From positions 620,001 to 684,000 of the forward strand of contig CAVOSX010000008.1 in NCBI GenBank assembly GCA_963699015.1: 64,000 nucleotides of DNA. The letters are read 5' to 3'. Under the pieces are notes generated by a model. It was not told the DNA's origin and did not search any database. It saw nothing but the letters and a program-made list of their open reading frames with translations. This document shows, piece by piece, positions 1 to 8,205 of the stretch. This DNA is from PALSA-505 sp963699015. Its GTDB lineage: Bacteria > Actinomycetota > Actinomycetes > Streptosporangiales > Streptosporangiaceae. Position 1 is the stretch's first letter. The number at the start of each line of letters is the position of its first letter. The translations under genes were made by a program, and so were the position numbers.

Positions 1-973
1 CCGAGGTGAGGATCATCAGCACGGTCATCGGCAGGAAGACCAGCGCGATGTGGCCACCGGAGTACCCGCCCACCTCCTCGAGGAAGAGCGCGGTGAAGAA
101 AAAGATCGCAAAGGTCGCGAAGTACGTGCAGAACGCGGCCACGTTCGCGACCGCGAACGCCGGCACCCGCAGGAAGCTCAGATCCAGAATCGGGTGCGCG
201 GCCCGGCTCTCCCGCCAGACGAAGGCCGCGCCCGCCGCCGCGCCGACGCAGAACAGCGCGATCACCTCGGGCGAGGTGTAGCCGGCGCTCTCCCCGTGGA
301 TGACCGCGAACAGCAGGGCCGACAGGGCGGCGGCGCCGAGCAGCGTGCCCGCGGTGTCCACCCGGTGCGCGTCCGGATCCGCGCTCTCCGGCAGCACGAC
401 AGCGGCGACCAGCAGGGCGGCCAGGCCGAACACCAGGTTGAACCAGAAGATGCCGCGCCAGCCGAACCAGTCGACCAGCACCCCGCCGAACACCGGCCCG
501 ACGGCGAGCGCCAGCCCGGACACCGCCGCCCAAATTCCGACCGCACGGTCCCTGGCCCGCCGCTCGGTGTATATGTGCCGCAGCATGGACAGCGTGCCGG
601 GCTCGCTGGCCGCCGCACCCAGGCCCATCACGGCCCGGCCCGCGATCAGCACGCTGATATTCGGGGCAAGCGCGCACAGCATCGCGCCACCGCAGAACAC
701 CCCAGCGCCGGCCAGCATGACCTTCTTGCGGCCGAGTTCGTCGCTGATCATCCCGCAGGCGAGCATGATGCTGGCGAAGGTCAGCGCGTAGGCGCTGACC
801 ACCCACTGCAGCGACGACACGCCCGCGTGCAGCTCGGTCTGGATGCTGCCCAGCGCGACCGCGACGATCGTGTTGTCCAGGAAGGTCAGGAACAGCAGCG
901 TGCACAGCGCCGCCAGCGCGACCGGCCGGCCGCCGCGACGGGCGGTCGCGGCTACCTCGGTGGTGGTCGCCAC
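1..973 (-). CDS. MFS drug exporter, DHA2 (EmrB/QacA) family, 3' end cut by window edge
   Basis: Reading the complement from GTG at 973 gives an uninterrupted frame to base 1, so the C-terminus lies outside the window. Seen: an N-terminal cytosolic stretch, a first membrane helix ending in the DHA2 motif FLDNTIVAVALGSIQ, then LQWVVSAYALTFA and the motif-A loop DELGRKKVM, followed by several hydrophobic helices. GGAAG sits about 7 nt before the GTG. About 324 residues are present, against roughly 450-550 in the family. Role (family knowledge): proton-driven efflux of drugs or metabolites at the cytoplasmic membrane; the substrate cannot be told from sequence. Confidence 0.85.
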   Translation of the reverse strand, partial: MATTTEVAATARRGGRPVALAALCTLLFLTFLDNTIVAVALGSIQTELHAGVSSLQWVVSAYALTFASIMLACGMISDELGRKKVMLAGAGVFCGGAMLCALAPNISVLIAGRAVMGLGAAASEPGTLSMLRHIYTERRARDRAVGIWAAVSGLALAVGPVFGGVLVDWFGWRGIFWFNLVFGLAALLVAAVVLPESADPDAHRVDTAGTLLGAAALSALLFAVIHGESAGYTSPEVIALFCVGAAAGAAFVWRESRAAHPILDLSFLRVPAFAVANVAAFCTYFATFAIFFFTALFLEEVGGYSGGHIALVFLPMTVLMILTS

Positions 974-1161
974 GGTGAACTTCCGCCAGCCCCGCCGGCG
1001 CTACGCCGGTGGCGGCGGGGTCACGGAGATCGCGTGGGCCAGGGCGGGGAATCGCATGTCAGCGTCTGCCTCCTGGGCGCGATCCTACTCGCGGCGAAGC
1101 GAGCCTTGCAGCGGCCGCGTGACGCCCGAGTCAGGCCCCGGCCGGCCGCCGCGACGGACGG

Positions 1162-1569
1162 TCAGGCGGTGGCCGAAGCGGCCCGCGCCCCGGCGCCGGA
1201 GGCCGACCAGCAGCGGACGATGTCGCGCATCGACAGCAGCCCGCTGACGTCCTGCCCCTCCACCACGACCAGGTGCCGGAAACCGCCGCGCACCATGGCT
1301 GCCGCCGCCTGCTCCAGGGTCCAGCCCGGGGAGGCGACCACGATGTCGTGCGTGCGGTGCTGGCCGACGAGCTCATGGTCGGGATTCTGGCCGGCCGCGA
1401 TCGAGTCGAGAAGGTCCCGCTCGGTGAGAATTCCTACGCCGCCGAGCTCAGGATCGATAACCACCGCAGCGCCGACCTGCCGTTTGGACATCAGCCGTGC
1501 CGCTTCCCGCAGCGTGTGTGCGGGGCCGATGGTGAGGACCAGCTGGGTCATGCCATCCCGCACGTTCAT
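1162..1569 (-). CDS. Two-CBS-domain protein
   Basis: This 135-residue protein is made almost entirely of a tandem CBS pair (Bateman module). The first CBS (about residues 8-60) contains GVGILTERDLL and the second (about 72-125) contains VSGLLSMRDIV. Such stand-alone pairs bind adenine nucleotides and act as regulatory subunits or sensors; the partner is unknown. GGGGGAG lies about 10 nt before the ATG. It follows hisN on the same strand with a 72-bp gap, so it may be the last gene of the rsgA-hisN transcript. The short tail is Ala/Arg-rich and probably disordered. Confidence 0.85.
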   Translation of the reverse strand: MNVRDGMTQLVLTIGPAHTLREAARLMSKRQVGAAVVIDPELGGVGILTERDLLDSIAAGQNPDHELVGQHRTHDIVVASPGWTLEQAAAAMVRGGFRHLVVVEGQDVSGLLSMRDIVRCWSASGAGARAASATA

Positions 1570-1641
1570 GTCATCACTCCCCCGGATCGGGGCCTGGCCA
1601 CGGCAGCGCCGGCACCTCTTTGTGAACTTGTGACGCCAGGA

Positions 1642-2439
1642 TCAGCTTACCCCGCTCAGCTGTCTGAGAACCTCGTCGTGCAGGTGTCCGTTGGTGGATA
1701 CCGCGCTGCCGCCGTCCGGCCTGGCCACGCCGTTCAGGTCGGTGAACCGGCCGCCCGCCTCGGTCACTATCACCTGCAGCGCGGCCAGGTCCCACAGCGA
1801 CACCGTCGGCTCGGCAGCCAGGTCAACCGCGCCCTCGGCCACGAGCACATGCGACCAGAAGTCGCCGTAGGCCCGGGTCCGCCAGACCGAACGCGACAGG
1901 CCGAGGAAGCGGTCAAGCGCGCCGGCCTCATCCCAGCCGGACAGGCTCGAGTAGGAGAAGGACGCGTCCTTGAGCTGCGTCACCCCGGACACCCGGCACC
2001 GGGTGGCCTTGGTCAGGCTGCGCCCGGTCCAGGCCCCGCCGTCCTGGGCGGCCCACCACCGGCGGGCCAGGGCGGGCGCGGACGCCACCGCGGCTACCGG
2101 CTCGTCGCCCACCATCAGCGCGATGAGCGTGGCCCATACCGGCACGCCGCGGACGAAGTTCTTCGTTCCGTCGATCGGGTCCACCACCCAGCACCGGGGC
2201 CCGAAGCCGATCTTGCCGAGCTCCTCACCGAGTACCGCGTCCCGGGGGCGGGCCCGGCGCAGCACGCTGCGCAACTGCTCTTCCACCGCGCGGTCGGCGT
2301 CGGTTACCGGGGTGAGGTCCGGCTTGGTCTCCACCTGGAGGTCGAGCGCGCGGAACCGCCGGATGCTAATGTCGTCGGCTGCGTCGGCGAGAACGTGCGC
2401 GAAGCGCAGATCGTCGTCGTAACCCGCCATGGCGCGCAA
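1642..2439 (-). CDS. hisN: Histidinol-phosphatase, inositol monophosphatase family
   Basis: A 265-residue member of the FIG/inositol monophosphatase superfamily. Both metal-binding signatures are visible: WVVDPIDGT at about residues 84-92, preceded by GEELG, and WDLAALQVIVTEAGG near residue 220. Known chemistry: Mg2+-dependent hydrolysis of a sugar or polyol phosphate. Actinobacterial genes in this position next to rsgA and aroA are annotated as HisN, which removes phosphate from L-histidinol phosphate in histidine synthesis. Inositol-1-phosphatase is the alternative. Start is TTG at 2439 or ATG at 2430; 54 bp separate it from rsgA upstream. Confidence 0.82.
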   Translation of the reverse strand: MRAMAGYDDDLRFAHVLADAADDISIRRFRALDLQVETKPDLTPVTDADRAVEEQLRSVLRRARPRDAVLGEELGKIGFGPRCWVVDPIDGTKNFVRGVPVWATLIALMVGDEPVAAVASAPALARRWWAAQDGGAWTGRSLTKATRCRVSGVTQLKDASFSYSSLSGWDEAGALDRFLGLSRSVWRTRAYGDFWSHVLVAEGAVDLAAEPTVSLWDLAALQVIVTEAGGRFTDLNGVARPDGGSAVSTNGHLHDEVLRQLSGVS

Positions 2440-2493
2440 CGGTACCGCTTGCCGCCAGGCCGCGGCACCAAGGGGCTGTCGTTGCCGTCGGCA

Positions 2494-3498
2494 CTATTCG
2501 TCCCCGCCCTCCCGGCTGCGCAGCAGCCGGCGCAGCGAATCGAGCCTGCCCTCGGCACCGTGTTCGCGCGCCCACTCGTCCAGCGCGCAGTCTTGCTCCA
2601 GGTGCGTAGAGCCCCGCGGGCACGCGGCGGCGCCCTCGGCCAGATCGGGGAATGCCTGCACCACCCGGCCAGGCGAGATGTGGCCGAGCCCGAAGCTGCG
2701 CAGCCCCGGTGTGTCGATCACCCAGCCCCGCCCGGCCGGGGTGTCCAGCCGGAGCGCCACCGCCGACGAGGAGGTGTGCCTGCCGCGCCCGGTGACCGGG
2801 TTGACCGCGCCTACCGCCCGGTCTGCTTCCGGGATCAGCGCATTGACCAGCGTGGACTTGCCCACGCCGGAGTGGCCGATGAGCACGCTCTCGCGCTCGC
2901 TGAGCCGGGCCCGCAGGTCATCGAGCGCGTCATCGCGCAGTGGCCGGCCGGTCACCACGAAGGGCAGGCTGAGCGGCTCGTAGACGGCGAGCACCTCGTC
3001 CGGCGGGGCCAGGTCCGCCTTGGTCAGGCAGAGCAGCGGATCCAGCCCCGCGTCGAAGGCGGCGACCAGGCAGCGGTCGATGAACCGGAGCCTGGGAGGC
3101 GGATCGGCCAGCGCGCAGACGATCACCAGCTGGTCGGCGTTGGCGACGATCACCCGCTCGACCGGGTCGGTGTCGTCGGCCGAACGCCGCAGGGCCGACG
3201 TGCGCGGCCGGACCCGGACGATCCGGGCCAGCGTGCCAGGCGCCCCGGAAATGTCACCGGCCAGGGCGACCCGGTCGCCGACCACGACGCTGCGCCGGCC
3301 GAGCTCGCGCGCCTTCATCGCTGTGACCTGCTCGTCGCCGATCAGGCAGCCGTACCGGCCCCGGTCGACGCTGGCCACGAACGCCTCGGCGGCGTCCTCG
3401 TGCGCAGGCCGCCTGCGCGTACGCGGCCGGGAACCACGGCCCGGCCTGACCCTGACGTCGTCCTCGTCCAGGCCGGCATGGCTGGGTCGCCTGGTCAG
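2494..3498 (-). CDS. rsgA: Ribosome small-subunit-dependent GTPase A
   Basis: A circularly permuted GTPase that helps late 30S maturation. Order seen: N-terminal OB-like region, G4 (LTKADL), G1 P-loop (GHSGVGKSTLVNAL), G3 (DTPG), then a C-terminal zinc region. The frame is open from an ATG at 3558, but homologous N-termini (RR...DEDDVRVRP) fit a CTG at 3498, whose last two bases overlap the aroA TGA (CTGA) with GGAG upstream. The zinc region reads CPRGSTH...C, where I expect CPRGC-H...C, so one Cys ligand appears to be Ser. It is translationally coupled to aroA and followed by hisN. Confidence 0.88.
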   Translation of the reverse strand: MTRRPSHAGLDEDDVRVRPGRGSRPRTRRRPAHEDAAEAFVASVDRGRYGCLIGDEQVTAMKARELGRRSVVVGDRVALAGDISGAPGTLARIVRVRPRTSALRRSADDTDPVERVIVANADQLVIVCALADPPPRLRFIDRCLVAAFDAGLDPLLCLTKADLAPPDEVLAVYEPLSLPFVVTGRPLRDDALDDLRARLSERESVLIGHSGVGKSTLVNALIPEADRAVGAVNPVTGRGRHTSSSAVALRLDTPAGRGWVIDTPGLRSFGLGHISPGRVVQAFPDLAEGAAACPRGSTHLEQDCALDEWAREHGAEGRLDSLRRLLRSREGGDE

Positions 3499-4847
3499 GA
3501 CGGACGCTCCGGCGTGGCTGCCTGCCCGCTCCGCCCGCTGTCCAGCATCGCGGCCCACTGCGCGGCGAAGCCAGGGAACGTCTTGGCTACCGTGGCCGCG
3601 TTCAGCACGGTCAGGCCGGGGACGGCCAGGCCGAGTACGGCTGCCGCCATGACCATCCGGTGGTCGTCGTAGCTGTCGAACGGGCCCGCGGCCAGCGGGC
3701 GCGGCTGGATCTCCAGCCCGCCGGCCAGCTCGCTCACCTGGCCGCCCAGCGCGTTGAGCTGCGCGGCCAGCGCGGCCAGCCGGTCGGTCTCGTGCCCGCG
3801 CATATGCCCGATGCCGGTGAACACCGACGGCGAACGGGCCAGCGCGGCGAGCGCGGTGAGCACCGGCGCAAGCTCGCTGCAGTCCCGCAGGTCCGCGGTG
3901 ACACCGCTGATCGTCCCTGTTCCGGTCACGGTCAGCCCGCCCGCGGTCAGCTCGCAGGTCGCGCCCAGCGCGCTGATCAGATCCCGGAGCCGATCGCCGG
4001 GCTGCGCGGTCCGGGCCGGCCAGCCCGCGATCGTCACCGTGCCCCCGGTGACCAGCGCGGCAGCCAGGAACGGAGCCGCGTTGGACAGGTCGGGCTCGAC
4101 CCAGACCGTGCCGGGCCGCAGCGGCCCCGGGTAGACCCGCCAGGAGTCGGGGCGTGCCGCCGTGCTGCCCTGCTCCTCGACCTCCGCGCCCGCGTCCCGC
4201 AGCATCCCCACCGTCATCGCGATGTGCGGCGCAGACGGGACCGGGGGGCCCTGGTGCCTGACCTCCACGCCCTTGTCGTACCGGCTGCCCGCGAGCAGGA
4301 GCCCCGACACCAGCTGAGAGGAGGCCGACGCGTCCAGGGTGACCGGGCCGCCGCCCAGCTGGCCGGTGCCGTGCACGGTGAACGGCACGGCGCCGCGCCC
4401 GCCGTCGTCGATGCCGGCGCCGAGCGCGCGCAGCGCGCCGATGAGCGGCCAGACCGGGCGCTGCGAGGCTCGCGGATCGCCGGCGAACGCGACGTCACCG
4501 GCGGCGAGCGGCGCCACCGGCGGCACGAACCGCAGGACCGTCCCGGCGTTGCCCACGTCAACCTGGGCCCCGTGGTCCATCGGCCCCGGCCTGACTGCCC
4601 AGCCGGGAGCCGAATCCTCGATGCTCGTGCCCAGCGCGCGCAGCGCGTCGGCCATCAGCTGCGTGTCCCTGGCCCGCAGCGGGTTCGCGATGACGGTCGG
4701 CCCGTCGGCCAGCGCGGCCAGGATGAGCGCCCGGTTGGTGATCGACTTCGAGCCCGGCAGTCGCAGCCGCGCCCGGACCGGCCCGGCCGCGGCGGGAGCC
4801 TGCCACCGGCCCTCGCCGGCGGGCTGGCGCTGCGCGGGTTGCTGCAT
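3495..4847 (-). CDS. aroA: 3-phosphoshikimate 1-carboxyvinyltransferase (EPSP synthase)
   Basis: Transfers the enolpyruvyl group of phosphoenolpyruvate to shikimate 3-phosphate, the sixth shikimate-pathway step. Visible motifs: PGSKSITNRALILAAL near the N-terminus, GNAGTVLRF for the PEP loop, ASASSQLVSGLLLAG, DLSNAAPFLAAAL, GHMRGHETDRL and YDDHRMVMA near the C-terminus. The frame is open from 4934, but the extra 29 residues look non-coding, so I place the start at ATG 4847 (MQQPAQ), giving 450 residues, normal for the family. It ends in a 4-bp overlap with rsgA. It is divergent from the SRAP gene, with about 140 bp between starts. Confidence 0.93.
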   Translation of the reverse strand: MQQPAQRQPAGEGRWQAPAAAGPVRARLRLPGSKSITNRALILAALADGPTVIANPLRARDTQLMADALRALGTSIEDSAPGWAVRPGPMDHGAQVDVGNAGTVLRFVPPVAPLAAGDVAFAGDPRASQRPVWPLIGALRALGAGIDDGGRGAVPFTVHGTGQLGGGPVTLDASASSQLVSGLLLAGSRYDKGVEVRHQGPPVPSAPHIAMTVGMLRDAGAEVEEQGSTAARPDSWRVYPGPLRPGTVWVEPDLSNAAPFLAAALVTGGTVTIAGWPARTAQPGDRLRDLISALGATCELTAGGLTVTGTGTISGVTADLRDCSELAPVLTALAALARSPSVFTGIGHMRGHETDRLAALAAQLNALGGQVSELAGGLEIQPRPLAAGPFDSYDDHRMVMAAAVLGLAVPGLTVLNAATVAKTFPGFAAQWAAMLDSGRSGQAATPERPS

Positions 4848-4985
4848 GCTGCGAGCGTACTGGCCCAGGCGGGGACCGGTGAGAAGATGCTTGGTAGCGG
4901 GGGGCTGGCCAGATTGAAGAGATAGGGTTAACAATCAGATTCCGGGCAGGGTCCGGATACCAGCCCGGGGTCAGGGGGTCACGGA

Positions 4986-5840
4986 ATGTGCGGTCGGTTC
5001 GCGTCTGCGCGAAGGCGCGCCGAACTCCTCGAGGAGTTCGGCGTGCAGCGCGATCGTGCGCAGGCCGACCTCGCCCCCGACTACAACGTCGCCCCGACCA
5101 AGAAGATTTACGCGGTGCTGACCAGGAGTTCTCCCGGGCCGCAGGATCCCGCTCCGGGTGACGACGAGCCCGCCGAGCGGCAGCTTCGCGTCGTGCGCTG
5201 GGGCCTGGTGCCCTACTGGGCCAAGGACCGCGCCATCGGCAGCCGCATGATCAACGCCCGGGCCGAGACGCTGGCCGAGAAGCCGGCCTTCCGGCGGGCG
5301 TTCGCGCGCCGCCGCTGCCTGCTGCCGGCCGACGGCTTCTACGAGTGGCAGCAGGTCGCCGACGGCGGCGGGAAGCGCAAGCAGCCGTATTACATCTACC
5401 GCTCCGACGGCGGCGTGCTGGCGTTCGCGGGCCTCTACGAGCTGTGGCGCGACCCAGCCGTCCCCGAGGACGACCCGGACAGCTGGCTCTGGACGGCGAC
5501 GATCATCACCACCAGCGCCGAAGACGAGGTCGGCCAGATCCACGACCGGATGCCGATGGTGATTGACCACTCCGCGTGGGCGGACTGGCTCGACCCCGGC
5601 CTCACCGCGGCCGCCGACGTGACGCCGCTGCTGGTTCCCGCGTCCGCCGCGGCGCTGAGGTCCTATCCGGTCTCGACGGCCGTGAACAACGTGCGGAACA
5701 ACGGCCCGGAACTGAGGGAGCCCGTCGCGGATCCCGGGACCGGCGCAGGCTCGTCCGACTCGTCGGGGCCCCAGCCGGGCCCGTCCGGCGCCCACCCTCC
5801 GGACGGCGCGGCCGCCGGTTCCGGCGGGGCCTTGTTCTGA
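4986..5840 (+). CDS. SRAP-domain abasic-site protein (YedK/HMCES family)
   Basis: SOS-response-associated peptidase family, 284 residues. The initiator Met is followed by the invariant Cys2 (MCGRFA) that, after Met removal, forms a thiazolidine crosslink with abasic sites in single-stranded DNA. Other active-site elements seen: YNVAPT (Asn), DGFYEWQ (Glu) and IHDRMPMVI (His). The catalytic core ends near residue 215. The last 60 residues are a Gly/Pro/Ser-rich tail absent from E. coli YedK and probably disordered. Its place between aroA and the sigR region matches the mycobacterial order. Confidence 0.92.
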   Translation: MCGRFASARRRAELLEEFGVQRDRAQADLAPDYNVAPTKKIYAVLTRSSPGPQDPAPGDDEPAERQLRVVRWGLVPYWAKDRAIGSRMINARAETLAEKPAFRRAFARRRCLLPADGFYEWQQVADGGGKRKQPYYIYRSDGGVLAFAGLYELWRDPAVPEDDPDSWLWTATIITTSAEDEVGQIHDRMPMVIDHSAWADWLDPGLTAAADVTPLLVPASAAALRSYPVSTAVNNVRNNGPELREPVADPGTGAGSSDSSGPQPGPSGAHPPDGAAAGSGGALF

Positions 5841-5905
5841 ATCCCGTACCGGCCCGGCAGTGCGTCCCGTCGTAGCCCGGCCATGCGGACAGGAGGTAAG
5901 AATCC

Positions 5906-6256
5906 GTGGATACGGCCACAGCGCGCCAGCGTCTTGAGGAGATTCGCGACAGCCTGGACAGGTCCATCGCGGTCCTGCAGGGGGAGAATCACGCAGACGA
6001 TGCCGCCGTCGACTATCCGCGGGATCCCGCGGACGCCGGCGCCAACCTTTCCGAGGCCGACCGCAGCGAGGCGGTACTCGAAGCGGCGAGGGAGCAGCGC
6101 GGACTGGTGCTTGACGCGCTCACCAGGATCGACGACGGCGGCTACGGTACCTGCGTTGATTGCGGGGACAGCGTGCCTGAAGGGCGTCTTGAGGCGCGCC
6201 CGGAGGCCGCCCGGTGCGTCCGCTGCCAGGCCAAGCACGACCGGACGCGGCACTAG
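5906..6256 (+). CDS. TraR/DksA-family zinc-finger protein
   Basis: A 116-residue protein starting at GTG 5906 behind an exact AGGAGG (5891-5896). The N-terminal half is acidic and helical, as in DksA coiled coils, with a conserved-looking region around residues 30-55. The C-terminus carries a four-Cys zinc finger, C-x2-C (CVDC) and C-x2-C (CVRC) about 17 residues apart. Family members bind RNA polymerase through the secondary channel or act as general regulators; the specific role is not deducible. It follows the SRAP gene by 65 bp on the same strand and may be co-transcribed with it. Confidence 0.85.
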   Translation: MDTATARQRLEEIRDSLDRSIAVLQGENHADDAAVDYPRDPADAGANLSEADRSEAVLEAAREQRGLVLDALTRIDDGGYGTCVDCGDSVPEGRLEARPEAARCVRCQAKHDRTRH

Positions 6257-6273
6257 GCCGTACCCGCCCGCGG

Positions 6274-7023
6274 TCAGCCCGGTTTGCGCGCCATCACCAC
6301 GAGCTGGATACCGACGGATTCGTCGGCATCCGCGGTGAGCTCTGCCTGGACCAGCCGCGCCATCGCCTTCCGGTCCCGGCGCAGCACGCGGGTGACCATG
6401 GACGGCGACAGCACGGTCCGCGGCCGCACCAGGCCCGGTTCCAGCCCCGCCTCCGCGCACAGGTCCCGCAGGTGCGCAGTGCCGTAGCAGCGGGTGAACG
6501 TGCCGTCCGGCCACGGGATGAGCAGGACTTCCGCGCTCGGCACGTCGGTCAGCTCCGCCCAGTGATGCTGCTCGGCCAGCACGGCCATGCCCAGCACCAG
6601 TGAGTCGACGCTGGCCAGCAGGCGGCCGCCGGGCCTGAGCACCCGGGCGATCTCGGCGACCAGGTACTCCGCCGCGATGTAGCGCGACAGCGTGCGGTCG
6701 TCCGCGATCACGCCATCCGCGCAGCCATCGGCCAGGAAGCGAAGATGTCCCGGATCGGCGGTGACAGTGGCCAGGCCGCCCGGCTCCGGCTCGCGGCGCG
6801 GCCCGGAGGCCGGCGGCTCGGCATCGACCCGCAGCACGTTGTGCCCGGCACGGGCCGCCTGCGCGGCGCTGCGGCCGTGCGGGCCGGAGATGTCCACCAG
6901 GAACTGCGGGTCCAGTGGCAGCCACGCGGCGAGCTGAGCGGTCGCGACGGCCCGATGGAAACGCCAGTAGTCCGCCAGTGAGGCGTCCGCGGCCACGGCG
7001 AGCGGGCTAGCCGTAGCTGCCAC
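6274..7023 (-). CDS. Class I SAM-dependent methyltransferase-like protein
   Basis: 249 residues with a Rossmann methyltransferase layout. A shortened motif I (LVDISGPHGRSAAQAARAG) occurs around residues 43-62, an acidic residue at the end of strand 2 (VLRVDAE), and a motif IV-VI region with AEIARVLRPGGRLLASVDS around 125-145. The usual Gly-x-Gly-x-Gly is weak (GPHGRS), so activity is less certain than fold. The substrate is unknown. It is convergent with the DksA-type gene (18-bp gap) and divergent from sigR, so the intervening 130 bp must hold both promoters. Confidence 0.75.
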   Translation of the reverse strand: MAATASPLAVAADASLADYWRFHRAVATAQLAAWLPLDPQFLVDISGPHGRSAAQAARAGHNVLRVDAEPPASGPRREPEPGGLATVTADPGHLRFLADGCADGVIADDRTLSRYIAAEYLVAEIARVLRPGGRLLASVDSLVLGMAVLAEQHHWAELTDVPSAEVLLIPWPDGTFTRCYGTAHLRDLCAEAGLEPGLVRPRTVLSPSMVTRVLRRDRKAMARLVQAELTADADESVGIQLVVMARKPG

Positions 7024-7115
7024 CGTTACCCCTGTCTGTCTCCTCGTATCAGAGCCTTCCCCGCCGCGGGTCCTTCACTCACTCCCGGGCCCAGTCGTTC
7101 GCTCGCTCACCGGCA

Positions 7116-7141
7116 GGAATGAAGGCGCTGACCGCGCTGTT
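7116..7141 (+). promoter_or_regulatory. SigR-type promoter in front of sigR
   Basis: GGAAT at 7116-7120 and GTT at 7139-7141 are separated by exactly 18 nt, matching the SigR/SigH consensus GGAAT-N18-GTT known from Streptomyces. It sits just upstream of the sigR reading frame, so positive autoregulation is expected. Transcription should start close to the ATG at 7151. Confidence 0.7.
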
Positions 7142-7150
7142 CCAGCAAAT

Positions 7151-7291
7151 ATGCTCGCCGTCGGCCGCACACCGCCAACCCCTCGCCAGGCCATGCCGCG
7201 CCTGGATGTATCCTCCCGCCCATACGCTGCTGATCCGGCCGGCAAGAATGGTGCCGAGAAGTGGCAGTCAGCGGCAGTCATCCGCGAGGGG
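7151..7291 (+). other. In-frame N-terminal extension of SigR (candidate SigR' isoform)
   Basis: From the ATG at 7151 the sigR frame is open for 47 codons before the GTG at 7292 where homology begins. The extension begins about 10 nt downstream of the -10-like GTT of the SigR-type promoter, so an autoregulated transcript would be nearly leaderless and could make the long form. Streptomyces makes a comparable unstable long form, SigR'. Function here is inferred. Confidence 0.5.
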
Positions 7292-7924
7292 GTGAGTACG
7301 GTCCCGGAGACGCTCACGGAGCGAACTCAGCGCTTCGAGCAGGACGTGTTGCCCTACCTCGACCAGCTGTACTCCGCGGCCATGCGGATGACGCGCAATA
7401 CCGCGGACGCCCAGGACCTGGTTCAGGAGACGTTCGCGAAGGCGTACGCGTCCTTTCACCAGTTCCAGCCGGGGACCAATCTCAAGGCGTGGCTGTTCAG
7501 GATCCTGACCAACACGTTCATCAACACGTACCGGAAGAGGCAGCGCGAGCCGCAGCGCGCGGGCACCGAGGACATCGAGGACTGGCAGCTCGCCAGGGCC
7601 GCCGAGCACACGTCCGCGGGGCTGAAGTCGGCGGAGAGCGAGGCGCTGGAACGGCTGCCCGACTCCGACGTCAAGCAGGCGTTGCAGGCGCTGCCCGAGG
7701 AATTCAGGATCGCCGTCTACCTGGCTGACGTGGAGGGCTTCGCCTACCGCGAGATCGCCGACATCATGGGCACGCCCATCGGAACGGTCATGTCGCGGCT
7801 GCACCGTGGCCGCAGGCAGCTACGCGATCTTCTCCAGGATTACGCCGCGGACCGGGGACTGGTCAGATCCCAGGACGGAGCTCCCTCCTCACCGGTGGGC
7901 GAGTCAGCGGAGGATGTCTCATGA
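7292..7924 (+). CDS. sigR: ECF sigma factor SigR/SigH, thiol-oxidative stress
   Basis: 210 residues from GTG 7292. Region 2 is seen at about 15-80 (YLDQLYSAAMRMTRN, DAQDLVQETFAKAY, AWLFRILTNTFINTYRKRQ). Region 4 is seen at about 130-185 (LPEEFRIAVYLADVEG, YREIADIMGTPIGTVMSRLHRGR). It directs RNA polymerase to GGAAT-N18-GTT promoters of thioredoxin, proteolysis and thiol-metabolism genes and is held inactive by RsrA under reducing conditions (family knowledge). The stop overlaps the rsrA ATG (ATGA), giving translational coupling and stoichiometric output. A longer form can start at 7151. Identity rests on motif match, the partner gene and synteny with Mycobacterium sigH. Confidence 0.93.
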   Translation: MSTVPETLTERTQRFEQDVLPYLDQLYSAAMRMTRNTADAQDLVQETFAKAYASFHQFQPGTNLKAWLFRILTNTFINTYRKRQREPQRAGTEDIEDWQLARAAEHTSAGLKSAESEALERLPDSDVKQALQALPEEFRIAVYLADVEGFAYREIADIMGTPIGTVMSRLHRGRRQLRDLLQDYAADRGLVRSQDGAPSSPVGESAEDVS

Positions 7925-8205
7925 GCTGCGGGAAGCCTCACGAGACGCCGTGCAGCGAGGTACTCGCACGGGTTGCCAGCTACATCGACGGCGAGCTCGA
8001 CGGCGCAGGCCTGGCCCAGATCCGCCAGCACCTGGACGAATGCGGGCCGTGTCTGCGCGAGTACGGCCTCGAGGAAGTCGTGAAGAGGCTGGTGCACAAG
8101 CACTGCGGCAGCGACCTGGTGCCCAGCGATCTCCGGTCGCGGGTGCTCATCCGGATCCAGCAGGTACGCGTCGAGCTCGAAGTCACCGAGTTCCGGGCCG
8201 ACTGA
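7921..8205 (+). CDS. rsrA: Zinc-binding anti-sigma factor RsrA/RshA
   Basis: 94 residues, a ZAS-family anti-sigma factor that binds SigR when reduced and releases it when its thiols form a disulfide. The zinc motif H37-x3-C41-x2-C44 and C11 fall at the same numbers as in Streptomyces coelicolor RsrA as I recall it, supporting the start. C3 and C62 are also kept, while the positions corresponding to C31 and C61 are Leu and His. These two are not the essential redox Cys in S. coelicolor. The start codon overlaps the sigR stop. Confidence 0.93.
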   Translation: MSCGKPHETPCSEVLARVASYIDGELDGAGLAQIRQHLDECGPCLREYGLEEVVKRLVHKHCGSDLVPSDLRSRVLIRIQQVRVELEVTEFRAD

